DNA of 33,117 bases. Origin: Deltaproteobacteria bacterium. GTDB lineage: Bacteria; Desulfobacterota; JADFXK01. The stretch covers positions 1-33,117 of the forward strand of contig JADFYN010000002.1 in assembly GCA_015233055.1 (NCBI GenBank), read 5' to 3'. Below, one piece after another: positions 9,701 through 17,762 of the stretch. The notes under the pieces were generated by a model. That model did not search any database, was not told the origin of the DNA, and worked only from the letters and a program-made list of their open reading frames with translations. The translations under genes were made by a program, and so were the position numbers. Every line of letters begins with the position of its first letter. Position 1 is the first letter of the stretch.

Positions 9701-10002
9701 TTGGCCGCCTGGAGGGCCAGTTCCCGCATCCGTTGAAGCATGGACTGGGTTTCATTCATCGCCCCTTCAGCTAATTGCATCATCGAGATGCCGTCTTGAG
9801 CGTTCATGGAAGCCCGGTTAAGGCCGTTGATCTGGGTTTGAAAACGCTCGGAAATGGCCAGACCCGAAGGGTCGTCAGCAGCGGAATTGATGCGGAGACC
9901 TGTCGATAGTCGGCCAATACTCTTAGCCAGATTTGCATTTGAAGCAGATAAAGCCGTGTAGGCAGTTAACGAAGCAGCATTGTTCATAATAGACAGGTTC
10001 AT
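6796..10002 (-). CDS. fliC: Very large flagellin (~1068 aa from MNLSIMNN start; ORF track opens at 10050)
   Basis: [76 protein letters not shown] ... [56 protein letters not shown] before ATG at 10002. Confidence 0.97.
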   Translation of the reverse strand: [1068 protein letters not shown]

Positions 10003-10029
10003 GACATATCCTCCTTGATCTCGCCATGC

Positions 10030-10047
10030 GGGAGAATCCTTTCTCCC
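10030..10047 (-). promoter_or_regulatory. Leader hairpin with AGGA loop (GGGAGAA-AGGA-TTCTCCC), candidate CsrA site
   Basis: Perfect 7-bp stem; ends ~27 nt before ATG; counterpart in other two flagellin leaders. Confidence 0.6.
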
Positions 10048-10193
10048 CACTCTCGAAACTGGATAAACTTAATTTCTAATTGGTGTTCAGTGGGTATGGC
10101 TGCCGTCATCCGGAAGCCGCCGTACCAAACACGTAGTTAAATACATCAGAATAGCCATCATTAAACCGTAATGTATTCTTGCTTTTGATTCTA

Positions 10194-10221
10194 TTATCGT
10201 CAAATCGACAACGTTACTTTA
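10194..10221 (-). promoter_or_regulatory. Sigma-28-like promoter P1 of fliC3
   Basis: Minus strand TAAAGTAACGTTGTCGATTTGACGATAA = TAAA-N16-GACGATAA (compare E. coli FliA TAAAGTTT-N11-GCCGATAA). Confidence 0.85.
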
Positions 10222-10415
10222 GATTTTTTTTTATTGGTTAGAAAATAATGTTTGTTAGATTACTGATAAAATGACCATCGATAGAAAATAACAGATAAGA
10301 TTACTTTCATTCTTGATTCAACAAACCGTTCTGGTTGGTAACGATTAAACCTTCAAAGATCGGGACGAGTGAGTCTGACATCTTCTTTGACTTTGACAAC
10401 TCGCCTTTGATTACC

Positions 10416-10443
10416 TTATCGTCAAACCGACAACGTTACTTTA
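10416..10443 (-). promoter_or_regulatory. Sigma-28-like promoter P2 of fliC3
   Basis: Minus strand TAAAGTAACGTTGTCGGTTTGACGATAA; exactly 222 bp upstream of P1. Confidence 0.8.
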
Positions 10444-10637
10444 GATTTTTTTTGAGACTTTCAAAATTTACTTGCCTGATTACGCATAGAAGCAGTCTAA
10501 GTCACCTTTGATAGTCAACACAGCTCTCGTTTTCCAGTCTTGAAACCGCCGGTAACGGTCGCGTTTTGTTGATTATCAGAGGCCGGTCCCAAGACGGTCT
10601 GGAACATTGAACCCGGACCATCTTGCTTTTGATTTCT

Positions 10638-10665
10638 TTATCGTCAAATCGACAACGATACTTTA
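10638..10665 (-). promoter_or_regulatory. Sigma-28-like promoter P3 of fliC3
   Basis: Minus strand TAAAGTATCGTTGTCGATTTGACGATAA; exactly 222 bp upstream of P2. Confidence 0.8.
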
Positions 10666-11239
10666 GTTTTTATTTTTATTCAGACTTACTTTATTATTAA
10701 ATAACAGCGAGAAACATGTATGATCGGCTCAAACCGTCAGCCGTGGATACGTTATGGACACGCATTGGCCTCGTCGCCATTTCAAGTGAGTAAGTCAAAA
10801 TTGAGCCTCCCCGCATCTAATTAAATTATGGTGGTTAGAGCCCTGATGAACCGGTATCTTCAGCCCCGGCTTGTGTCGCCTGAACAAGGCTGTTAATCCC
10901 TTCCAGAACAGCATGCGGGGAATCTGGCATGTAACCAGTTAACATGATGTAAAAAACTTAGATGACACCAGGCCTTGGCTACGATGTCATATGCTTTCCA
11001 CCCATCTCCGCCGCATTTCGGACAAGTTATTATCATCAAGGACCATGATTCAATCCGGTAGATTGCATCCGATTTGCGCAGAGTTAGGCCCAAACAGGTC
11101 TGCGGGGCTTTCCATCTGCGTTCATCTGAGAAATCTGCGGATGAATTTCCGGCACTTCATTAATATGACTGGTCTAATTCAGGTTATATCAGTTTGTTGG
11201 TAAGATGAGCCATCTTGACGGATTGAGACGAAAGCAAGT

Positions 11240-11370
11240 AGAAGAAGATGGTAGGGGAGCCGGATGCGGGAAACTGTTCGTCCGGTTCTTTGAGGGGGTG
11301 CGGGAAACGTACGGATAGTCCGCGGCGAGACTAAAGCGAGGGACGGTTTGGTCCGAGGGAAGTCAGGGCC
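11240..11370 (+). mobile_element. Group II intron 3' remnant (domain V and degenerate domain VI)
   Basis: 11257-11288 GAGCCGGATGCGGGAAACTGTTCGTCCGGTTC folds as a domain V hairpin (GAGCCGGA/TCCGGTTC stem, GAAA tetraloop), followed by TTTGAGGGGGTGCGGGAAACG. No reverse transcriptase ORF nearby. Confidence 0.7.
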
Positions 11371-11387
11371 CAGGCGGGCAGTTCTGA

Positions 11388-13172
11388 TTAGTCCTCCAAC
11401 AGTTTCACCAATCGGACGAGAGTCGGATGGAACGCATCGCTATCGGCAGTTTCGGGCAGAGAGATCAGGGGCAGGGCCGGGTTAAAGGTGTTGCAGCGGC
11501 AGGCGGCATCCGAGTTCGGTCTTAAGTCTTCCAGCCAGGCGGCAGGGTCAAGACAGATAGCCGCGGCGGCCGGTCCTTCCAGCGAGTCCAGACGCACCAA
11601 CGGAGCCGCCGGACTAAGTGGTCCGAGAGAAATACCGCCTTTGATTTTGGGGACCAGCCATTCATTTTGCCGAATGTACGCGGCCAACCCGACGGCATCG
11701 GGCAGCACCAGCCAGCGGTAAGTGTACCGCCGATCAGGCCTGGCCTTGAGGACTCGCAGCATGTCCAACCCGGCCGCGACACTCTGGACATCGTCCCGGC
11801 CGGACAAACCCGGCCCCAACCGGGAGCAAATCAAGATAAAGTCTTCTATTCGACCGGGAAGGGCGTATTCGCCGACCTTAAGGGTGCCGTAACTGAAATC
11901 ACACCTGATCTTCACCTGGTACCGGTCAGCGGTCAAGACGTCCTTAGTTTTCTGACTGCAGCAAAGAGCCCAGTCCCGGTCATAATACATGAATGCAAAC
12001 GGAATCTCACCGGGATGGGCGGGATCTGTGTAGAGATGCCGGAATAACTCGTCACGCGATATTTCTCCTTCAAAGGACTGGGAGTAGGAGGCCACGTGTC
12101 TGGGATTGTCGGCATAGGAAAAAATCGGGCGGCCATCCGACGCGACCAGAGAAGCCTCATGGCAGGTCCATTTTTCCGGGATAATCCGGCCGAAGCATTC
12201 CGTCCCGGTGGGGTATTCGTGGATGGTCAAAGGAATTACCTGGGATATTACCCGGAGGGCGGTATCAAAACCTTCGGAGACCACATCCCGGGGCAAACAT
12301 TTCAGACAGGCGGCGAGCTGTTCCGGTTCAGGGTTCTCCAGCAGGTGCAGATTAAATTCCTGCTTCCCCACCCGGTTTCTCTCCCGGTCAATCGGGTCCA
12401 CCTGCTCCCTGGCGAAGAACCAGGGGTCCCGGGCTATTTTCTTACGGCACAAGTCATAAAAATCATTAAAGCCAATGCTTACGATTCGGCCCAAACCCAG
12501 CCCGGCTGCCCTGGCCAGGTTCAACTCCAGTTCCTCCTGCTCAATCTTATCCGCCGTAGGCAGGCTGAAGTTGCCCATAATTCGGACTGAAAAAATCCAA
12601 TCCTCTTTGACCGGCCGGCTGTTGCGCATAATCAGGCCGGAGAATATCTTGGGATAGCGATAAGGGACGCCGATGACTTGTTCGATATAATGGAGCGGCG
12701 TTCGGGTATGGGTAGTAACGCCGATATTCACCAGTTTGGCCCCAATCCGGCCCAACCGGTCGTAGATGCTGTCGGAGCCGAAACAGTTACGGGGCAAATC
12801 GGCAAAGAGTTCATCCACCCGAGGTCCTTTTCCAGCCACCGAAAAAATGGGGTCCAGAGAACGTTTGACCCCCGGCAGTTTCCGAAAGGCCTCCCCAAAC
12901 GGTCCCACGTCCGACGGCGTCTGGTCCGGATCAAAAACCTCGCCTTTACAAAAGCTGTAGCTGTAGGCCGGGGTCAAAAGGGTCCCGTCCGGGCCCAGAA
13001 TTTCCCACAGGGAGTCGTGGATCACCTCAAAGGCAGATCTTCCCTGGTGCATTTCCTTGGGAAAGCCCAATTTCAGCAGACCCACATGACAGAAGACGAC
13101 GTCACCTCTGCCGAGGCCCACGTCTCTGAGCGCGGCCGACACATCCTGACTGGAATAATGGTATCGCGGCAT
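11388..13172 (-). CDS. AAC(3)-family N-acetyltransferase-like domain fused to a degenerate DUF4910/aminopeptidase-like domain
   Basis: N-term VSAALRDVGLGRGDVVFCHVGLLKLG...LDPIFSVAGKGP...THTRTPLHYIEQ (AAC(3)-like); C-term HEYPTGTECFGRIIPEKW...FAFMYYDRDWALCCSQ...RRYTYRWLVLPDAVGLAAYI is co-linear with the two DUF4910 proteins at 17918 and 21808. Confidence 0.8.
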   Translation of the reverse strand: MPRYHYSSQDVSAALRDVGLGRGDVVFCHVGLLKLGFPKEMHQGRSAFEVIHDSLWEILGPDGTLLTPAYSYSFCKGEVFDPDQTPSDVGPFGEAFRKLPGVKRSLDPIFSVAGKGPRVDELFADLPRNCFGSDSIYDRLGRIGAKLVNIGVTTHTRTPLHYIEQVIGVPYRYPKIFSGLIMRNSRPVKEDWIFSVRIMGNFSLPTADKIEQEELELNLARAAGLGLGRIVSIGFNDFYDLCRKKIARDPWFFAREQVDPIDRERNRVGKQEFNLHLLENPEPEQLAACLKCLPRDVVSEGFDTALRVISQVIPLTIHEYPTGTECFGRIIPEKWTCHEASLVASDGRPIFSYADNPRHVASYSQSFEGEISRDELFRHLYTDPAHPGEIPFAFMYYDRDWALCCSQKTKDVLTADRYQVKIRCDFSYGTLKVGEYALPGRIEDFILICSRLGPGLSGRDDVQSVAAGLDMLRVLKARPDRRYTYRWLVLPDAVGLAAYIRQNEWLVPKIKGGISLGPLSPAAPLVRLDSLEGPAAAAICLDPAAWLEDLRPNSDAACRCNTFNPALPLISLPETADSDAFHPTLVRLVKLLED

Positions 13173-13221
13173 GATATTTTAGATCGATCGGTTTGCCCGG
13201 CGCTATTGTCCGGGGCGACGG

Positions 13222-13452
13222 TTAGGCGGCCGTAAATTCCTTCACCGCCTCGATAATCAATCCCACCTTTAAAATCTCGACTATTTGTTCATCCCGGAAC
13301 TGGATGCCGAACTCTTCTTCCAGAGCCAAAATCAGGTTCATATGCTTGAGCGAGTCCCAGGATGCAACAGTGTCGGGCGAAGATTCTTCGTTCAAGAGTT
13401 CTATAGGGACATTCAAGACTTGACTGACGATTTTCAACACCCGGTCTTTCAT
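13222..13452 (-). CDS. Acyl carrier protein
   Basis: 76 aa, ...ASWDSLKHMNLILALEEEFGIQFRDEQI..., canonical DSL phosphopantetheine attachment site. Confidence 0.92.
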   Translation of the reverse strand: MKDRVLKIVSQVLNVPIELLNEESSPDTVASWDSLKHMNLILALEEEFGIQFRDEQIVEILKVGLIIEAVKEFTAA

Positions 13453-13463
13453 TTTACCTTTCC

Positions 13464-15254
13464 TTAAAGATCAGAAACAATTTCTTTAAAATAAGCCGGT
13501 TCCGAACCCGGCTCCATCTGCAAATCAAAATGAAACACCCGATGCCCGGCGCTATTGCCGGGATTGACCTCGGTGAAGCCATGTTTGGGGTAGAACTCGG
13601 CTACCTGGCCGTTCTTGGCCGTGGGCAGATATTCCCCGACCGTGGTCCGGCAACCCTGTCCTTTGGCCCGTTTCAACGCCCTGGACAGAAAGGCTTCTTC
13701 TACGCCCCGGCCCAACACCCGACAGGATAACAAGAAGGTATCGATGATGGCTCTATCTTGTTCATACTTCAAGATGCAGGTCCCGACGATGCCCGAGCCG
13801 CCGAATCTATCTTTAAGGTCCAGGTAGAAGACGTCATAGTCCGGGTGAGTTACAAAACTCCGGATGTCCGCTTCGGTATACCGCCGGGTGGTCAGGTTGA
13901 ACTGGTTGGTTTTTTGGGTTTGCTGGGCGATACGCGGGATGGAAAACTCATCGGCGAGCCGAATCACCACCACCATTTCCAACGAGCGGTAGTAACCCTC
14001 CATGTCCGTGGCCTGAGTCAACAATGATTTCCGCGATGCCTCAGCCTTGTACATGGCGCCGCGATGTTTATCTTCTTCAGAGATGGTCAAGGTGTCAAAC
14101 AGGCCGCAGGAGGCCAACATCTGCCGATACTCCACGGCCTTGCCTTTAGGCATAAGGATGGCCGCCACTTCGGGCAGCTCTTTCTTGACCAGGTTTATCT
14201 CGAATTCGCTGTCGTCCAAGAAAACCATGCTGTCCAGCCCGATATTCAAGTCCGAGGCCAGGCCGCGCAGGTTGGCGGCTTTGTCATTCCAGTTGATCCG
14301 AACAGCGGAGATATGTTCCTCCTTAAGGATCATGTCCGGGTGCTTTCGGAATACCTCCCAGACATCCGGCTCATTATTCTTGCTGCATAGGGCGATGATA
14401 ATACCGCGATGGTACAGGTTGACGATCTCCCTTTGAAACTCGGAATAGGCCGAACCAGGATAAGTCTTGCCCAAGACAATGCCCGACAGCCCATCTTCGC
14501 CGATGATGCCGCCCCACAGGGTGTTATCACAGTCAAGAACCAGGCATTTCTTGTTCTTACCTTTGAGAGGCCGAATAAACTTGAAGTCCTCATCGGCGAT
14601 CTCAGCCAGGGCCTCACGGGTATAGGGCGCCCGGCCGATGTGCCAGTACCGCCGGTCATAAAAATTTCCGGCTCCGATTCTAATCAAGGCCAGATTCATG
14701 TCCACGAAGCAGGCGTTGGCCTCCCGGCGTAACAGGTCCCGAATAAAGTCATTCAACCGATGAATAACAGCGGTCTGCCCAGTGTCGATCTGGCTGTCCC
14801 AGATGCCCAAATTGGGGTGGCCGGATATCTCCAGGCCATGCCACAGGATCAGCCCTTTAGTTTGAGCCCTGATGCCTCTGATCACCGCCTCGGCAAAGTC
14901 TTGAACGCGGTTTACCTCGGCCGCGGCCTGCTCCGGATTTAAGGCGGAGAATCCCCTGGCCAAGTCCGGCGATAAGGTGTCGAGATAGGCAAACACCAGA
15001 ACACAATCAGTTTGCCGGTTTAACAACCGGTCATCGCCGCCGGCCGCCTCCTGGAAAATATTATCGTATTCCCCGAATGAAACCACGGCATTATAGCCCA
15101 TCAGGTAGGCGTGATACCGGAGGTACGGCTCGATAGGCTCGATCATGATGTTTCGCAAGACGCTGAGACTCAAGCCCGGCATGGCGGAGAGGTCGGCCTG
15201 GTTCAACTGCTCTTGAATGTGAGCGTAGGTTTCTTTTCCCATATTAACCGCCAT
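13464..15254 (-). CDS. FkbH-like HAD-IIIC family protein
   Basis: KKCLVLDCDNTLWGGIIGEDGLSGIVLG...IIIALCSKNNEPDVWEVF...HPDMILKEEHISAVRINWNDKAANLRGLASDLNIGLDSMVFLDDSEFE: FkbH/HAD-IIIC signature plus C-terminal GNAT-like region. Confidence 0.92.
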   Translation of the reverse strand: MAVNMGKETYAHIQEQLNQADLSAMPGLSLSVLRNIMIEPIEPYLRYHAYLMGYNAVVSFGEYDNIFQEAAGGDDRLLNRQTDCVLVFAYLDTLSPDLARGFSALNPEQAAAEVNRVQDFAEAVIRGIRAQTKGLILWHGLEISGHPNLGIWDSQIDTGQTAVIHRLNDFIRDLLRREANACFVDMNLALIRIGAGNFYDRRYWHIGRAPYTREALAEIADEDFKFIRPLKGKNKKCLVLDCDNTLWGGIIGEDGLSGIVLGKTYPGSAYSEFQREIVNLYHRGIIIALCSKNNEPDVWEVFRKHPDMILKEEHISAVRINWNDKAANLRGLASDLNIGLDSMVFLDDSEFEINLVKKELPEVAAILMPKGKAVEYRQMLASCGLFDTLTISEEDKHRGAMYKAEASRKSLLTQATDMEGYYRSLEMVVVIRLADEFSIPRIAQQTQKTNQFNLTTRRYTEADIRSFVTHPDYDVFYLDLKDRFGGSGIVGTCILKYEQDRAIIDTFLLSCRVLGRGVEEAFLSRALKRAKGQGCRTTVGEYLPTAKNGQVAEFYPKHGFTEVNPGNSAGHRVFHFDLQMEPGSEPAYFKEIVSDL

Positions 15255-15287
15255 GGTTACTTGCCTAGGCACACGGGTGCCCGGACG

Positions 15288-16208
15288 TCAAATCTTCTCA
15301 CACATGGCAGCATAATTGACCACCAGTTTCCGGTCCTGCCATTCGCTTTCCGGAAAATCCCCCACGGCCAGCGGCAAATCCGAGACAACGGCAAAGCCCG
15401 CGGCCATGATTTGTTGTCTGATCTGAGCCACACTGTCATACAGATAGACGTGGTCTTTGACCGGACAATTGGCGCAGGTGGTGAGAAAGAACCGGCCGCC
15501 CGTGGTGAGCAGTCCGTGAATCTTCTGCAAAATAGTCATGGGATCATCTAAATGCTCCAGCACCTCACCCATGACCACATAGTCGAAACTACCGTCGCCC
15601 AACTCATTCACATCCTGGACCAGAAACCGGCAGCCGGTGTATCCGGTGAAGTACTTGATGATGGTCTCCGCCATCCTGGCCGAAGCCGGACTGATATCCA
15701 CGGCGGTGAAGTCGGCTTTGGGAAAATTGGCGATAGACTGGGCCAGGAACAAGCCGTGGCCGGGTCCGATCTCCAGGATTGCCCGGATATCGGTCAGGTT
15801 TCGGCTCTGAGTGCAGAAAAAATCGTACATGGCGTAATGATTCGGCCAAAGAAACTGAGACAGGGCGATGCCGTAAAGATAGGCGGTCATCTCTTTTTCG
15901 GAAGAATAGATGTCGGCGTAGGCCTCGGCCGCAGTCTGCCGAGAATATTTGCCCGTCCGTAGGAACCTGGTCTGCTCCTGGAGGATCTCCCGGCACATGG
16001 TCAGGTATGAATCGACCACGTATTCCACCGTGATATCCTGGTCCCGTAAAAGGGGCAGCAACTTCCGGGCAAATTCCTCAGCCCGGACAAAAAACAACTC
16101 GTCACGCGTTTCCAGGAACGACAGCAATGCCTTTTTTTGTAAAGGATTCTTCAAGCAGATAAGGTCGGTGAAGAGCGAAAATCCGGGTAATTTTTGTTTT
16201 ATATCCAT
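15288..16208 (-). CDS. Class I SAM-dependent methyltransferase
   Basis: ILEIGPGHGLFLAQSIANFPKADFTAVDISPASARMAE...FDYVVMGEVLEHLDDPMTILQKIHGLL. Confidence 0.88.
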   Translation of the reverse strand: MDIKQKLPGFSLFTDLICLKNPLQKKALLSFLETRDELFFVRAEEFARKLLPLLRDQDITVEYVVDSYLTMCREILQEQTRFLRTGKYSRQTAAEAYADIYSSEKEMTAYLYGIALSQFLWPNHYAMYDFFCTQSRNLTDIRAILEIGPGHGLFLAQSIANFPKADFTAVDISPASARMAETIIKYFTGYTGCRFLVQDVNELGDGSFDYVVMGEVLEHLDDPMTILQKIHGLLTTGGRFFLTTCANCPVKDHVYLYDSVAQIRQQIMAAGFAVVSDLPLAVGDFPESEWQDRKLVVNYAAMCEKI

Positions 16209-16352
16209 GAGTTGACCTTCTTAAACAAGTCGGTTGTCACCGGTCGCCTTGGCCGGTCGATTCGATGTGTCAAACAAGCCGGCATTAAAAAGTTGAACAC
16301 CGTAATCGACGGAGGAAGAGTCTTGTCCAGGCGTTGCGCTAAAGTAAATCCA

Positions 16353-17762
16353 TCAATTGATCTGCTTCCGTTTCGGTGGTCCGATCCTGGTCCGTTTATT
16401 CTTTTCGTCCACCACCCGGTTTATCTCGTAAATGAATTCCTGGAATTTATCTTTGGCCACGTGCCTGGGATAGTAGTAATGAGTGGAATACAAATCAAGA
16501 TGTTCATACCTGGGCGGCCGGTCTTTAATCAGGCCCAGTTCCATTACATCATCATACAGCTTGGTGCCCGGCAATGGGATGAACTTAGACACGGCGATGC
16601 TGTTGGCCGGTATCCTCTTGATGAGATCAAGGGTGGCCATCAGGTCATCCCAGGTTTCCTCAGGCAGGCCATACATGAAGTTGACTGAAAACTGGATACC
16701 GGTCTTTAAGATCATCTCGGCGCAGTCCATCACCTTCTTGACAGTCAGTTTCTTGTTCATATAAGCTAAAATCTTGTCGGACCCGGACTCGATACCCAGT
16801 TTAACGTCCCAACACCCGGCCTCTTTCATGGCGATAAGCGTCTCGGGCGTCAGGGTATCCACCCGGGATTCCCCCCGCCAAAGAATATCCGGAGTCTCCT
16901 TTTTCATCCTATCGCACAAGGCGAAAAGAAGCTTTTTGGAGACGGTCAGGTTGTCATCCCAGAACATAATTGTTCGGTCATACTTGTTATACAGATAATT
17001 CAGCTCTTCCCAGATATTGTCCAGCGAACGGATGCGGTGGGCGCCCCAGAGAGAATGGTTGGCGCAGAAGTAACAATTATGGGGGCAACCCCGGCCGGCG
17101 ATGATATTGATGAAGTGGGAGCTGGAGAATCTTTCCGGGAATAAAACATCTTTTATCGGGAATGGGAGCTTATTCAAGTCACTGATGAAATTACGCGGCG
17201 GGGTGTTGACGAGCCGGCCGTCTTGTTTGTAGGTGAGGCCTTTAACCGAGCTTAAGTCGCCTCCTTGTTCCAGACAGGCGACCAACTCGACCATTGTTTC
17301 TTCGGCCTCGCCTCGCACCACGATGTCTATATTCTCTTGCCATGCCGTCTCTTCGGGGAGGGTGGTGGCATGGACTCCACCGATGATCACCTTGGCCGGG
17401 CTGATCCGTTTGGCCAACCGGGCGATGACCAGGGCGGCCGGATAACTGGGCGTCATAGTAGACAGGCCGATGATATCCGGAGAAAAATCGTTGATCACAC
17501 CGGCGATCTCCCGCCACACGGGATGGGACTCATCATTTAGACCGGCCAGGTACTTATCATGTGAGGTAATCAGATACTCATAAGAGGTATAGTCGTGTTT
17601 GAAGCCATCCACTTCTGCCTTGGACGGGGCCTCGGCGTCGTAAACAATGACGTCATGATGCTTCCGTAAAACCGCAGCCAGATAGGCCGGACCCAAGCTG
17701 AGATTCTGGTAAGTGACTTCCCTAAAACGGAAATTGGGCGGGGCGATGAACAGTATTTTCAT
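16353..17762 (-). CDS. B12-binding domain radical SAM protein
   Basis: KILFIAPP...ITSHDKY..IIGLSTMTPSYPAALVIARL..VIIGGVHATTLPEE..., radical SAM motif GRGCPHNCYFCANH. Confidence 0.92.
   Translation of the reverse strand: MKILFIAPPNFRFREVTYQNLSLGPAYLAAVLRKHHDVIVYDAEAPSKAEVDGFKHDYTSYEYLITSHDKYLAGLNDESHPVWREIAGVINDFSPDIIGLSTMTPSYPAALVIARLAKRISPAKVIIGGVHATTLPEETAWQENIDIVVRGEAEETMVELVACLEQGGDLSSVKGLTYKQDGRLVNTPPRNFISDLNKLPFPIKDVLFPERFSSSHFINIIAGRGCPHNCYFCANHSLWGAHRIRSLDNIWEELNYLYNKYDRTIMFWDDNLTVSKKLLFALCDRMKKETPDILWRGESRVDTLTPETLIAMKEAGCWDVKLGIESGSDKILAYMNKKLTVKKVMDCAEMILKTGIQFSVNFMYGLPEETWDDLMATLDLIKRIPANSIAVSKFIPLPGTKLYDDVMELGLIKDRPPRYEHLDLYSTHYYYPRHVAKDKFQEFIYEINRVVDEKNKRTRIGPPKRKQIN

Noticed and set aside
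1787-10002. Possible flagellinolysin (metallopeptidase inside large flagellin)
   Set aside because: No HExxH zinc motif seen in either variable region.
11116-11147. tctgcgttcatctgagaaatctgcggatga and related tgaacgcagatgaaagaga at ~24550
   Set aside because: Looks like a widely dispersed low-complexity intergenic repeat seen in many genomes; no array or function evident here.
11488-12590. Numerous plus-strand ORFs opposite the AAC(3)-DUF4910 gene (e.g. 11667-12047, 12096-12590)
   Set aside because: Antisense shadow ORFs of a clearly coding minus-strand gene; no domain features or SD context. Same verdict for antisense ORFs opposite fliC, prkA, spoVR and the other island genes.
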